From positions 1 through 13,429 of the forward strand of contig DASZZX010000004.1 in NCBI GenBank assembly GCA_036260415.1: DNA of 13,429 nucleotides, written 5' to 3'. This document shows, one piece after another, positions 7,116 to 13,419 of the stretch (its first letter is position 1; the number at the start of each line of letters is the position of its first letter). Under the pieces are notes generated by a model that ran no database searches, was not told where the DNA came from, and was given only the letters and a program-made list of their open reading frames with translations. A program made the position numbers and the translations under genes. Source of the stretch: DASZZX01 sp036260415. GTDB lineage: Bacteria; Actinomycetota; Nitriliruptoria; Nitriliruptorales; JAHWKO01.

Positions 7116-8120
7116 TCAGGCCTCGGGGTTGGGGTAGCGGATTGTTCCACGCTGGTGATAGGCGGTGCACGCTCCGTCCAGAGGGAACGACCCGACAGCG
7201 CTCACCACGACCGTGCCGCGCAGTTCGAGGTCGCGGAAGAACACCTTGAAGTCGACGTCGCCCTCGCGGCCCTTCGCGACGCGAGGCCCGAGGCGGTCAA
7301 CGGTCGCGGCGACCGTCGCCTCGCCGGCCGGATACCCATCGACGTCGATCAGCGGCAACGCGGCGACCAACGTACGGCGGTCGAGCGCCACCGGGCCGGA
7401 CCCGAAGAACGCCGGGTCCTGGCTGCCGGGAGCGAACACCTTCACCTCGGCGAACGTCTCTCCGTCTTCGCTCAGCAGCAGCAAGTCGAGGACGTGATCG
7501 TCGACCCGCCGCACGAGGCACTCGGCGATCGTCTGCGCCGCCTCGTGCTCAACGATCCTGCTCGGGGTGTTGCGAATCACGACGATCTGACCGACCGTGG
7601 CGGTGCAGCTGGAGATCGACCGCTCACTGCCGTCCGGCAGGACGAGGGCACCGTCGGCCGCGGCGTCCTGCTCGCTGCGATAGCCGCGGTCGACCATGTT
7701 GCCGTCGCGCGTGGGCCTGGAGTCCGAGACGGTCGGGTCGCCGACCGGCCGGAGCACGGCGACGAACCGGGCTTCGCCGGCGGACTCACCGGTGACGGCG
7801 TCCACCATCTCGAGAGTGCCGGTGATCGTGTCGCCGGCCCGGTGCAGGGTGGAACCGGCGGAGACGAGCGCTGGTGGATCGCCGTCCGGTGACGTGCCTG
7901 GCGTCCAGACCGCGGCGCTCGCGAACAGGTCGGGCCCCTGCTGGTCAGCGAACAGCGTGGCACTGCCCGATACACCTGGCAGCTCGGCGCATCCCAGCGA
8001 AAACAGCGGCAGGGTGGCGCGGGTCAACGCAGCGGCAGTGGCAGGGCCACCGGCGAGGATGAGGGTCGCGAGCGCCAGCAAGCCGCGCAGCACCCAGAGG
8101 GGGCGGTGGTCGGTCGCCAT
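7116..8120 (-). CDS. Secreted protein of unknown function
   Basis: A 334-residue protein that I cannot assign to a family. The start at 8120 is fixed by GGGAGGAG about 4 bases upstream. The N-terminus MATDHRPLWVLRGLLALATL then ILAGGPATAAA is a classic signal peptide with cleavage expected near residue 30-31. The mature part is rich in beta-strand-like segments and Asp/Gly/Val. It contains four cysteines (Cys44 and those in SISSCTATV, IAECLVRR and GACTAY), which could form two disulfides outside the cell. There is no lipobox, sortase motif or C-terminal membrane anchor. It lies 194 bases downstream of another minus-strand gene for an envelope-anchored protein of unknown function, and the two may act together. 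The open frame continues upstream to 8423, but that part is not needed to explain the gene. Confidence 0.75.
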   Translation of the reverse strand: MATDHRPLWVLRGLLALATLILAGGPATAAALTRATLPLFSLGCAELPGVSGSATLFADQQGPDLFASAAVWTPGTSPDGDPPALVSAGSTLHRAGDTITGTLEMVDAVTGESAGEARFVAVLRPVGDPTVSDSRPTRDGNMVDRGYRSEQDAAADGALVLPDGSERSISSCTATVGQIVVIRNTPSRIVEHEAAQTIAECLVRRVDDHVLDLLLLSEDGETFAEVKVFAPGSQDPAFFGSGPVALDRRTLVAALPLIDVDGYPAGEATVAATVDRLGPRVAKGREGDVDFKVFFRDLELRGTVVVSAVGSFPLDGACTAYHQRGTIRYPNPEA

Positions 8121-8314
8121 GGGACTCCTCCCTTGCCGCCGGGGGCCATCCCGTGTTACGTGGCCTTGCAGAGCTCCTGCATGCCCGACCCGCCGCGGCA
8201 CCAGAATCGTCCCAGCGAGCGCGGTGGTGAGCGCTCCGGCAGGCAGGCGGCATCTCCGTATGTTCATCGCCGGTCCCTTGTCGTCCGTGGCGTCCGGTGC
8301 GCTCGCCGGGCTGA

Positions 8315-8866
8315 CTACGGGATGTACTGCTCGGCGATGCCGCTGACGGCACCGTCGGTGGAGGTCAGACGGTAGGGCGCGGTGCGGAAGTAGTGCTGCT
8401 CGGCCGGCGCGTCCGGGGTCCACAACCGTGCGAAGGTCGGCAGATCGATGGTCACCGGGCCCTGGCTGACCGGGTCGTACAGGAGGGACATGGTGACGGT
8501 GACGTTCGCGGCCACAGGCACGGTCACGGTGTCGGGCTCGGGGTTGCGGATGTAGAAGCCGTTCGGCATCTGGGTCGTGCCCGGCACGGCCTGACCGTCA
8601 AGGACCGCCGCTTGGGCGGCGGCACGCCCGGTGAGCCACTCGGCCGGATCAACCTCGATCGTGCCCGCCTCCACGTCGACCGCGCGGATGAACCCGAACA
8701 CCGGCAGGTCCTCGCCCGTGTCGCGGGCGAGCAGGACGCCGACGAGCCCGAGTACACCGACCGTCAGCACAGCCAGGCTGAGCACGAGGCGTCGCCCCCA
8801 CCGCGGTTGGGGGAGGGAGCCGACGTCGCGGGACTCTGCGACAGAGACACTGCGTTCCTCGGTCAT
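8315..8866 (-). CDS. Single-pass membrane-anchored protein, conserved, unknown function
   Basis: A 183-residue protein with a short cytoplasmic N-terminus, one transmembrane helix at about 26-47 (LVLSLAVLTVGVLGLVGVLL) and an extracytoplasmic domain of about 135 residues. The domain contains FGFIRAVDVEAGTIEVDPAE, WLTGRAAAQAA, PNGFYIRNPEP and VTVPVAANVTVTM and ends in GIAEQYIP. I recall this pattern (IRAVD...GTIEVD..xWLTG, NGYYIRN) in uncharacterised proteins of Gram-positive bacteria, but no activity is known. The ATG at 8866 is chosen because GGGAGGA lies 6 bases upstream. A putative OmpR-type binding site lies about 95 bases upstream of the start, which suggests control by a two-component system, perhaps in response to envelope conditions. 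Confidence 0.78.
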   Translation of the reverse strand: MTEERSVSVAESRDVGSLPQPRWGRRLVLSLAVLTVGVLGLVGVLLARDTGEDLPVFGFIRAVDVEAGTIEVDPAEWLTGRAAAQAAVLDGQAVPGTTQMPNGFYIRNPEPDTVTVPVAANVTVTMSLLYDPVSQGPVTIDLPTFARLWTPDAPAEQHYFRTAPYRLTSTDGAVSGIAEQYIP

Positions 8867-8957
8867 CGGTGGTCCTCCCACGAGACATCGACCGGTCGCC
8901 CGCGACGGTCGCCGCCCGGCTCACCTTCCAATGCAGCCGCCCGGACCGGCGGGGGTT

Positions 8958-8994
8958 GGGCAACCTAGGAGGGCAACCTGAAGGAACGCTGAAG
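8958..8994 (-). promoter_or_regulatory. Direct-repeat site of OmpR/PhoB type upstream of the membrane-anchored protein gene
   Basis: On the minus strand CTTCAG occurs twice with an 11-base period (plus-strand CTGAAG at 8978-8983 and 8989-8994), directly followed by two copies of AGGTTGCCC 13 bases apart (plus-strand GGGCAACCT at 8958-8966 and 8971-8979). Tandem repeats one helical turn apart are typical of head-to-tail binding by OmpR-family response regulators. The identity of the regulator is unknown. Confidence 0.4.
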
Positions 8995-9057
8995 ACAACG
9001 TCATCGTTTGAGATCCTGCCCGGTGACGGCCGGCGGTCGGCGCGCCGCGGGGCATGA

Positions 9058-9081
9058 CCGCCGTAGCGGGGCTGACGGCGG
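9058..9081 (-). terminator. Hairpin after the nucleotidyltransferase gene
   Basis: CCGCCGT and ACGGCGG form a perfect 7-bp stem around a 10-base loop, beginning 10 bases past the stop codon of the minus-strand AadA-like gene. The surroundings are rich in GCGCGCC palindromes. There is no T-run. Confidence 0.45.
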
Positions 9082-9090
9082 CGCGCCCGA

Positions 9091-9861
9091 TCACCCCGAC
9101 GGGTCGTCGTCTGCTGGCACGTGATCGCGGGCGTACGACCGCACGTGTTCGATCAGCGCACAGGTCTGGTCGGGGTCGAGGGCACACGGCTTGCCGGAGG
9201 TCCGTGCATCGAGGGCGTCGTCGATCACGTGGCTGTCCCAGTGCTCCTTGGCCCATCGGCCGGCGTCCGTCTTGGACGCCCAGCCGTGGCCGGCCAAGAA
9301 CATCCAACCGCGACAGGCGTTGAGGACGGTGCTGGGCTCGGTCGGTGCCGTCTCCTCGTGCCAGTCCAGCGAATCGATGATGGCTTGAGCGACCGATGCC
9401 ACGTCCGCCTCCCCGAGGACCTCCTCCGCCGGTGGGCCCACCAGAGCCAGCGCGTGGCGACGGGCCATCGCGACGTCGAGGAGGTACCAGTGCTCGGGCT
9501 GTCCTGACGGCGAGACGTCTGGGGGCCTGCCAGGCGAGACGTTCAGGTTCAGTGCGTACGGCATCGGGTGCGTGGGGGCGGCGACGGCTCGAGAGTCGTA
9601 GACGACGCACTCGACGCGCTGCTCGCCGCTTCGCTCGACCGCGTCACGTACGGCACCCACGAGATCGTCCAGCAGCGACGCGACCGCCCCTTCCACCACG
9701 ACGAGGACGTCGATGTCGCTGCCGGCAACGCGGTCCCGCTGTGCCGTCGACCCCACCGCGTAGACCCCGACCAGATCCTCGCCCACGCCCTCACCGATCC
9801 CGTCGCAGATGTCCGCCAGCAGCCCTCGAACGTCGCTCGGCAGCAGCTCTCCGGGATCCAT
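9091..9861 (-). CDS. AadA-like aminoglycoside nucleotidyltransferase family protein
   Basis: A 256-residue protein of the ANT(3'')/ANT(9)-like family. The N-terminal nucleotidyltransferase motif is VYAVGSTAQRDRVAGSDIDV (Gly37, Ser38, metal-binding Asp49 and Asp51), and VECVVYD (83-89) probably supplies the third acidic residue. The C-terminal DUF4111-type helical domain is seen in EHWYLLDVAMARRHALALVG (123-142) and LNACRGWMFLAGHGWASKTD (180-199). Proven family members adenylylate streptomycin or spectinomycin in the cytoplasm, but chromosomal actinobacterial homologues are often of unknown substrate, so resistance is possible rather than shown. Length and domain order match the family. The ATG at 9861 has no clear ribosome binding site, so a leaderless transcript or a different start is possible. 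No mobile element is nearby. Confidence 0.85.
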   Translation of the reverse strand: MDPGELLPSDVRGLLADICDGIGEGVGEDLVGVYAVGSTAQRDRVAGSDIDVLVVVEGAVASLLDDLVGAVRDAVERSGEQRVECVVYDSRAVAAPTHPMPYALNLNVSPGRPPDVSPSGQPEHWYLLDVAMARRHALALVGPPAEEVLGEADVASVAQAIIDSLDWHEETAPTEPSTVLNACRGWMFLAGHGWASKTDAGRWAKEHWDSHVIDDALDARTSGKPCALDPDQTCALIEHVRSYARDHVPADDDPSG

Positions 9862-9875
9862 GCCGACCGGTCATC

Positions 9876-9983
9876 ATGGCAGTCCCCGCCCGGTACCACC
9901 ACGGTCCCAAGTGCAAGCAGGGGCCGGCCTGGTGCCAGCGGATCTGCCGACACGGGCGCTGGGAGCGGACCGACGGCGGGTGA
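9876..9983 (+). CDS. Possible 35-residue Cys/His-rich small protein
   Basis: A short frame begins at an ATG only 14 bases from the divergent start of the AadA-like gene and encodes a peptide with HH, C-x6-C-x3-C-R-H spacing and a basic tail. About nine in ten codons end in G or C while second positions are mixed, which is the pattern of real genes here. The four potential metal ligands are suggestive. However, there is no ribosome binding site and no room for a promoter unless it overlaps the divergent gene. It could be the remnant of a longer gene or chance. Confidence 0.2.
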   Translation: MAVPARYHHGPKCKQGPAWCQRICRHGRWERTDGG

Positions 9984-10029
9984 ACGGCTTCGCCGCCGCT
10001 CGAGCCGTGGCGCCTCGCGTTGTGTCCGG

Positions 10030-10154
10030 GTCCGGCCGGCGTCCGTGGAGACGTGGAAGCGCCACTCGCCGGTGAACATCTCCACGTTGGCCGGGTGCGC
10101 GGTGTCGGGGTCGCGACGATCGATGACCACGCCGGGGACAGCTGCGCCACGCAT
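10030..10154 (-). pseudogene. Coding-like gene fragment, possibly from a cupin-type protein
   Basis: The minus strand from an ATG at 10154 encodes VVIDRRDPDTAHPANVEMFT then GEWRFHVSTDAGRT with almost exclusively G/C third positions. Downstream, in the same frame, the pattern fades and the product becomes Arg/Ser/Pro-rich, running on into antisense of the AadA-like gene. The motif 'PANVEMFTGEWRFH' reminds me of the N-terminus of some small cupin proteins (PADWFTG.VR), but this is a weak resemblance. I read it as the surviving 5' part of a broken gene. It has no convincing ribosome binding site. Confidence 0.3.
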
Positions 10155-10261
10155 CTACCAGCATGTTCGGCTGGCGTGATGCGGGCAGGGGCTCGCTGGC
10201 GGTGGGAGGCATGAGCGGGCTCCGGCCCGGTCGAGCGACGCGCCCACCGAGGCGACCGCAT

Positions 10262-10296
10262 CCCTCCCGTGTGCGGCGCAGGCGGCCGCACGAGGG
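10262..10296 (-). terminator. Strong hairpin after the SufR-like regulator gene
   Basis: GTGCGGC (10271-10277) and GCCGCAC (10285-10291) pair around a 7-base loop. CCCTC (10262-10266) and GAGGG (10292-10296) extend the stem to 12 bp with a 4-base bulge. It starts 4 bases past the stop codon of the minus-strand regulator gene. Confidence 0.55.
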
Positions 10297-10299
10297 TTC

Positions 10300-10983
10300 T
10301 CAGTCTCCCGTGGGCACGAAGGCGACGCAGCAGCGGTCCGGTGCCGGGTCGAGGCGCGCTTCGAACGCCGATCCGGTCGCCTGGGTCACCGCTGTGAGCA
10401 TGGTCAGGTTCATCCCGCAGACCAGCTCGGTGTGCTGTCGGGCGAGCCGGTGGAACGGGCAGTTACGCAGACGGATGACGTCCCCGTCCGCGTACGGCTC
10501 GAAACCCTGACGGGCGAGGTGCTCCAGCAGATCCCGAGAGCTGTCGCCTTCGTCCGTCGCGAGCTCCCGACCGAGGTCTTCGGCAGCGCGATCGAGTGCT
10601 TGGCGGACCGTTCCGGTCGTGTCTGCCTCAGCGGCGCGAGCGAGCAGTTCGGCGGCGAGCCGATAGTCGCGCGGTGGGACGCTCACGGCGAACTCCCGGC
10701 CGGAGCGTTCGTAGTGCTTCGCCGGTCGGCCGGCGCCGGGCCCACTGCGCCCTGCGGGACGGGCGAACGATGCGGCGAGCAGGCCTTCGTCGACGAGTTT
10801 GTCGAGGTGGTAGGCGACCGTCGACCGGTCGATGTCGAGGTCCGAACTCGCCTGGTCGCGGGTGACCGGCTCGAGTTGCGCGACCACGTAGTCGTAGAGC
10901 CGTCGGCGGGTGGGATCGCCCAGGCTGCACACCGGGTCGAGCTGGGCCGCGTCGACGCCGGTCCGGGGTGTCGAGGTGTCCAC
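10300..10983 (-). CDS. SufR-like helix-turn-helix transcriptional regulator with C-terminal cysteine cluster
   Basis: A 227-residue regulator. Residues about 16-70 form a winged helix: LGDPTRRRLYDYVV, then DQASSDLDIDRSTVAYHLDK, then LVDEGLLAASF. After a GAGRPAKHY wing (84-91) and a helical linker, the C-terminal domain contains RNCPFHRLARQHTELVCGMN and a late CC pair, giving Cys175, His178, Cys189, Cys218 and Cys219. In the SufR family such cysteines bind an iron-sulfur cluster and make DNA binding redox- or iron-sensitive; I infer the same here. I chose the GTG at 10983 because AGAAGG lies 6 bases upstream; the TTG two codons earlier touches that site and cannot use it. It is divergent from the DoxX-folE-reductase operon with only 90 bases between start codons, so it probably controls that operon and itself. 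Confidence 0.88.
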   Translation of the reverse strand: MDTSTPRTGVDAAQLDPVCSLGDPTRRRLYDYVVAQLEPVTRDQASSDLDIDRSTVAYHLDKLVDEGLLAASFARPAGRSGPGAGRPAKHYERSGREFAVSVPPRDYRLAAELLARAAEADTTGTVRQALDRAAEDLGRELATDEGDSSRDLLEHLARQGFEPYADGDVIRLRNCPFHRLARQHTELVCGMNLTMLTAVTQATGSAFEARLDPAPDRCCVAFVPTGD

Positions 10984-10990
10984 GACCAAC

Positions 10991-11000
10991 CTTCTATAAG
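10991..11000. promoter_or_regulatory. Possible operator in the divergent promoter region
   Basis: CTTCTATAAG is a near-palindrome (CTTnTAnAAG) that overlaps the ribosome binding site of the regulator gene on the minus strand and lies 10 bases upstream of the -35 box of the divergent operon. Such a place suits autoregulation. It is short, so it may be chance. Confidence 0.25.
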
Positions 11001-11009
11001 TAACCGCAC

Positions 11010-11038
11010 TTGACGCTACAGTCGCACCGGTCTAAAGT
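11010..11038 (+). promoter_or_regulatory. Sigma70-like promoter of the DoxX-folE-reductase operon
   Basis: TTGACG at 11010-11015 and TAAAGT at 11033-11038 are separated by 17 bases, the optimal spacing. Transcription would start near 11045, and AGGAGG (11061-11066) lies 7 bases before the first ATG. The regulator gene begins just upstream on the other strand. Confidence 0.65.
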
Positions 11039-11073
11039 CAGCGCATCTTCATCTTACATCAGGAGGTCCCCGG

Positions 11074-11514
11074 ATGACAGCACTGACGACCGTGAGCCGC
11101 GCCGACGGGGCGCGGCTGAGCGACCCGACGTTCCAGGCGTTCACCTTGCTGCGGGTGGGCTTCACCGCCGCTCCGATCCTGTTCGGGCTCGACAAGTTCA
11201 CCGAGTGGATGGTGGATTGGTCGGGCTACCTGTGGTCCGGGGTGGCGTCGGCTCTGCCCGGCTCGGCCGACGACATCATGTTGGTGGTCGGCGCGGTCGA
11301 GATCGTCGCCGGGATCCTCGTGGCGCTGCGGCCCCGCATCGGCAGTTACGTCGTAGCGGCTTGGCTGGCGGCGATCATCGTCAACCTGCTGCTCATGGGC
11401 GACTTCTACGACATCGCGCTGCGCGACGTCGGTCTCCTGCTGGGGGCGCTAACCCTTGCACGTCTGGCGGCCGCGTTCCCCCGGGTCGGCTTCCTCGGGG
11501 AGCCGCGTCCGTGA
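11074..11514 (+). CDS. DoxX-like four-helix membrane protein
   Basis: A 146-residue integral membrane protein with four predicted helices at about 21-41, 68-86, 90-109 and 115-133. The first holds the DoxX-like pattern LLRVGFTAAPILFGLDKFTEW; later segments include VVGAVEIVAGILVAL and AAWLAAIIVNLLLMGDFYDI. DoxX-type proteins act in membrane redox complexes, for example with superoxide dismutase and a thiol transferase in mycobacteria, or as quinol oxidase subunits; the specific role here is unknown. It starts with a strong AGGAGG 7 bases upstream. Its stop codon overlaps the GTG start of folE (GTGA), so the two are translationally coupled. It is the first gene of an operon opposite a SufR-like regulator. 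Confidence 0.8.
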   Translation: MTALTTVSRADGARLSDPTFQAFTLLRVGFTAAPILFGLDKFTEWMVDWSGYLWSGVASALPGSADDIMLVVGAVEIVAGILVALRPRIGSYVVAAWLAAIIVNLLLMGDFYDIALRDVGLLLGALTLARLAAAFPRVGFLGEPRP

Positions 11515-12149
11515 CCACGACGCTGCCACACCCTTCCCCCACCCGCACACGAACTGGCATCAGTCCGGCCGTGCACGCACGCCCGGTCGACGGTGAGCGT
11601 GCGACGGCCGCCGTCGTCGATCTCCTGGAGGCCTTGGGACTCGACACGCGAAGCGAGGGTCTGTCCGATACCCCCCGTCGGGTGGCGGCCATGCTGACCG
11701 AACTGCTCACGCCCGTGCCGTTCCGACCGACGACGTTCCCCAACGACGCGGGCTACGACGAGCTCGTGCTCGTCTCCGATATCGCGTTCACGTCGCTGTG
11801 CGAGCACCATCTGTTGCCGTTCCGTGGTGTCGCACACGTCGGCTACGTGCCCGGCGAGCGGATCGTCGGCCTGTCGAAGCTCCCAAGGCTCGTCGAGGCG
11901 TTCGCGCGACGACCCCAGATCCAGGAACGGATGACCTCGCAGATCGCCGACTGGTTGCGTGCCCACCTCGAGCCACGCGGCGTCGGCGTCGTGCTCGAGG
12001 CCGAACACCTGTGCATGAGCATCCGCGGCGTGCGCGCTGACGGTGCCCGCACCGTGACCTCGACCCTCTACGGGCTGCTGCGTGACCGGCCGGCGTCCCG
12101 TCAGGAGTTCCTGCAACTCGCTCGCACCGCCTCGAGGAGCCATCCATGA
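11511..12149 (+). CDS. folE: GTP cyclohydrolase I
   Basis: A 212-residue GTP cyclohydrolase I, which converts GTP to 7,8-dihydroneopterin triphosphate, the first step of folate and biopterin synthesis. The zinc and catalytic residues are all present: Cys97 and His100 in SLCEHHLLPF, His166 and Cys168 in EAEHLCMSIRGV, with His99 next to the metal. Further signatures are GLSKLPRLVEAFARRPQIQE (residues 120-139) and the N-terminal LSDTPRRVA. Length and order match FolE type IA, which needs zinc, unlike FolE2. The start is the GTG at 11511 overlapping the DoxX stop; the stop overlaps the ATG of the reductase (ATGA). Its presence in a redox-type operon rather than with folP/folK suggests a specialised or conditional copy; whether a second folE exists elsewhere cannot be seen here. 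Confidence 0.95.
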   Translation: MTTTLPHPSPTRTRTGISPAVHARPVDGERATAAVVDLLEALGLDTRSEGLSDTPRRVAAMLTELLTPVPFRPTTFPNDAGYDELVLVSDIAFTSLCEHHLLPFRGVAHVGYVPGERIVGLSKLPRLVEAFARRPQIQERMTSQIADWLRAHLEPRGVGVVLEAEHLCMSIRGVRADGARTVTSTLYGLLRDRPASRQEFLQLARTASRSHP

Positions 12150-13381
12150 CCGAGCACATCGCCACCATCGTCCTGGTCGGCGGCGGTCTCGCCTCTGCCA
12201 GAGCCGCCCAGACCCTCCGCGCCGAAGGTTTCGACGGCGACCTCACCCTGGTCGCTGAGGAGACCCACCGACCCTACGAACGGCCACCGCTGTCCAAGGG
12301 CGTCCTGATCGGTCACCAGCCCGCCGACAGCGCCTACGTGCACCCGCAAGGCTTCTACGACGAGCACGGCATCGAACTGATCACCGGCGACCCCGTCACC
12401 GACGTCGACCGCGATGCCGGCAAGGTCACCACCAGATCGGGCACCAGGCTCGCGTTCGACCGTCTGCTCTTCGCCACCGGAGCCAGCCCCCGCCAGCTGC
12501 CGCTCGAGGAGCGCGAGCGCGACGGCATCCTCACCCTGCGGACCCTCGACGACGCGCAACGTCTCAGCGGCGAACTGCGCCAAGCCGGTCACGTCACCAT
12601 CGTGGGCGCCGGCTGGATCGGCTGCGAGGTCGCTGCCGCCGCCCGCACCATGGGTACCGACGTGACGATGGTCGATCCCCTCGACACCCCGCTGCAACGC
12701 GTGCTCGGAGCCCAGGTCGGTCGTGTCTTCGCGCAACTGCACCGCGACCACGGCGTCGACCTGCGACTGGGCGTGGGCGTCGCGAGCGCCGCCGGCACCG
12801 GTCGAGTCGAACAGGTCACGCTCGGCGACCAGACCAGACTCGCCACCGACCTGGTGGTCGTCGGCATCGGTGTCACGCCGCGGACGGGCCTCGCCGAGAG
12901 TTGTGGTCTGGAGGTCGACGACGGCATCCTCACCGACGCCACGCTGGCCACCAGCGACCCGCGCATCCTCGCAGCCGGCGATGTCGCCAACGCCTGGCAT
13001 CCCCACTACCGCCGGCATCTGCGCGTGGAGCACTGGGCCAACGCCCTCAACCAGGGCAATACCGCCGGTCTCAACCTGCTGGGAGCCGGACGGGCCTACG
13101 ACCGTCTCCCTTACTTCTACAGCGACCAGTACGACCTGAGCATGGAGTACGTCGGACACGCCACCGACTGGGACCAGGTCGTCTTCCGAGGCGATCCCGG
13201 CACGCGTGAGTTCGTCAGCTTCTGGATCTCCGAGGGCCGGGTCGTGGCGGCGATGAACGCCAACGTTCAGGACGTGGTGAACGATCTCAAGTCGCTCATC
13301 CTCTCGGAGGCCACGGTCGACCCGGCCCGGCTTGCCGATCCGGACGTGCCGCTCGTCGATCTCCTCCGACCCGGTGCGTGA
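12146..13381 (+). CDS. NAD(P)H-dependent ferredoxin/rubredoxin-type FAD reductase
   Basis: A 411-residue flavoprotein of the BphA4/HcaD/rubredoxin reductase class. It has an N-terminal FAD site (VLVGGGLASARAAQTLR, residues 9-25), the typical RPYERPPLSK (42-51), a central NAD(P)H site (VTIVGAGWIGCEVA, Gly154, Gly156, Gly159), and the FAD-ribityl motif ILAAGDVAN with Asp279. A C-terminal Reductase_C domain carries VEHWANALNQGNTAGLNLLG and YFYSDQYDLSMEYVGHA. Such enzymes pass electrons from NAD(P)H to a [2Fe-2S] ferredoxin or rubredoxin that feeds a monooxygenase, dioxygenase or stress defence; no ferredoxin gene is in the window, although another could lie to the right. It overlaps folE by 4 bases and ends the operon, followed by a hairpin. 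Soluble; no signal peptide. Confidence 0.93.
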   Translation: MTEHIATIVLVGGGLASARAAQTLRAEGFDGDLTLVAEETHRPYERPPLSKGVLIGHQPADSAYVHPQGFYDEHGIELITGDPVTDVDRDAGKVTTRSGTRLAFDRLLFATGASPRQLPLEERERDGILTLRTLDDAQRLSGELRQAGHVTIVGAGWIGCEVAAAARTMGTDVTMVDPLDTPLQRVLGAQVGRVFAQLHRDHGVDLRLGVGVASAAGTGRVEQVTLGDQTRLATDLVVVGIGVTPRTGLAESCGLEVDDGILTDATLATSDPRILAAGDVANAWHPHYRRHLRVEHWANALNQGNTAGLNLLGAGRAYDRLPYFYSDQYDLSMEYVGHATDWDQVVFRGDPGTREFVSFWISEGRVVAAMNANVQDVVNDLKSLILSEATVDPARLADPDVPLVDLLRPGA

Positions 13382-13390
13382 GGGACCCCA

Positions 13391-13419
13391 CGTTCCTGGT
13401 CGTCTGTGGACGAGGAACG
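13391..13419 (+). terminator. Hairpin at the end of the folE operon
   Basis: CGTTCC (13391-13396) pairs with GGAACG (13414-13419), and TCGTC (13400-13404) with GACGA (13409-13413), around a TGTG loop with a 3-base bulge on the left. It begins 10 bases past the reductase stop codon. The window ends before a T-run could be seen. Confidence 0.5.

Noticed and set aside
7107..7118. A short tandem AGGTC repeat (aggtcaggtcagg)
   Set aside because: Only about two units at the end of a gene; no sign of a regulatory or satellite role.
10157..10180. A CCAGC...GCTGG inverted repeat with a 7-base loop
   Set aside because: The 5-bp stem is too short to stand out from chance in this base composition.
12101..13159. 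A 352-residue minus-strand open frame opposite the ferredoxin reductase
   Set aside because: Antisense shadow of a fully recognisable flavoprotein; it has no domain of its own.
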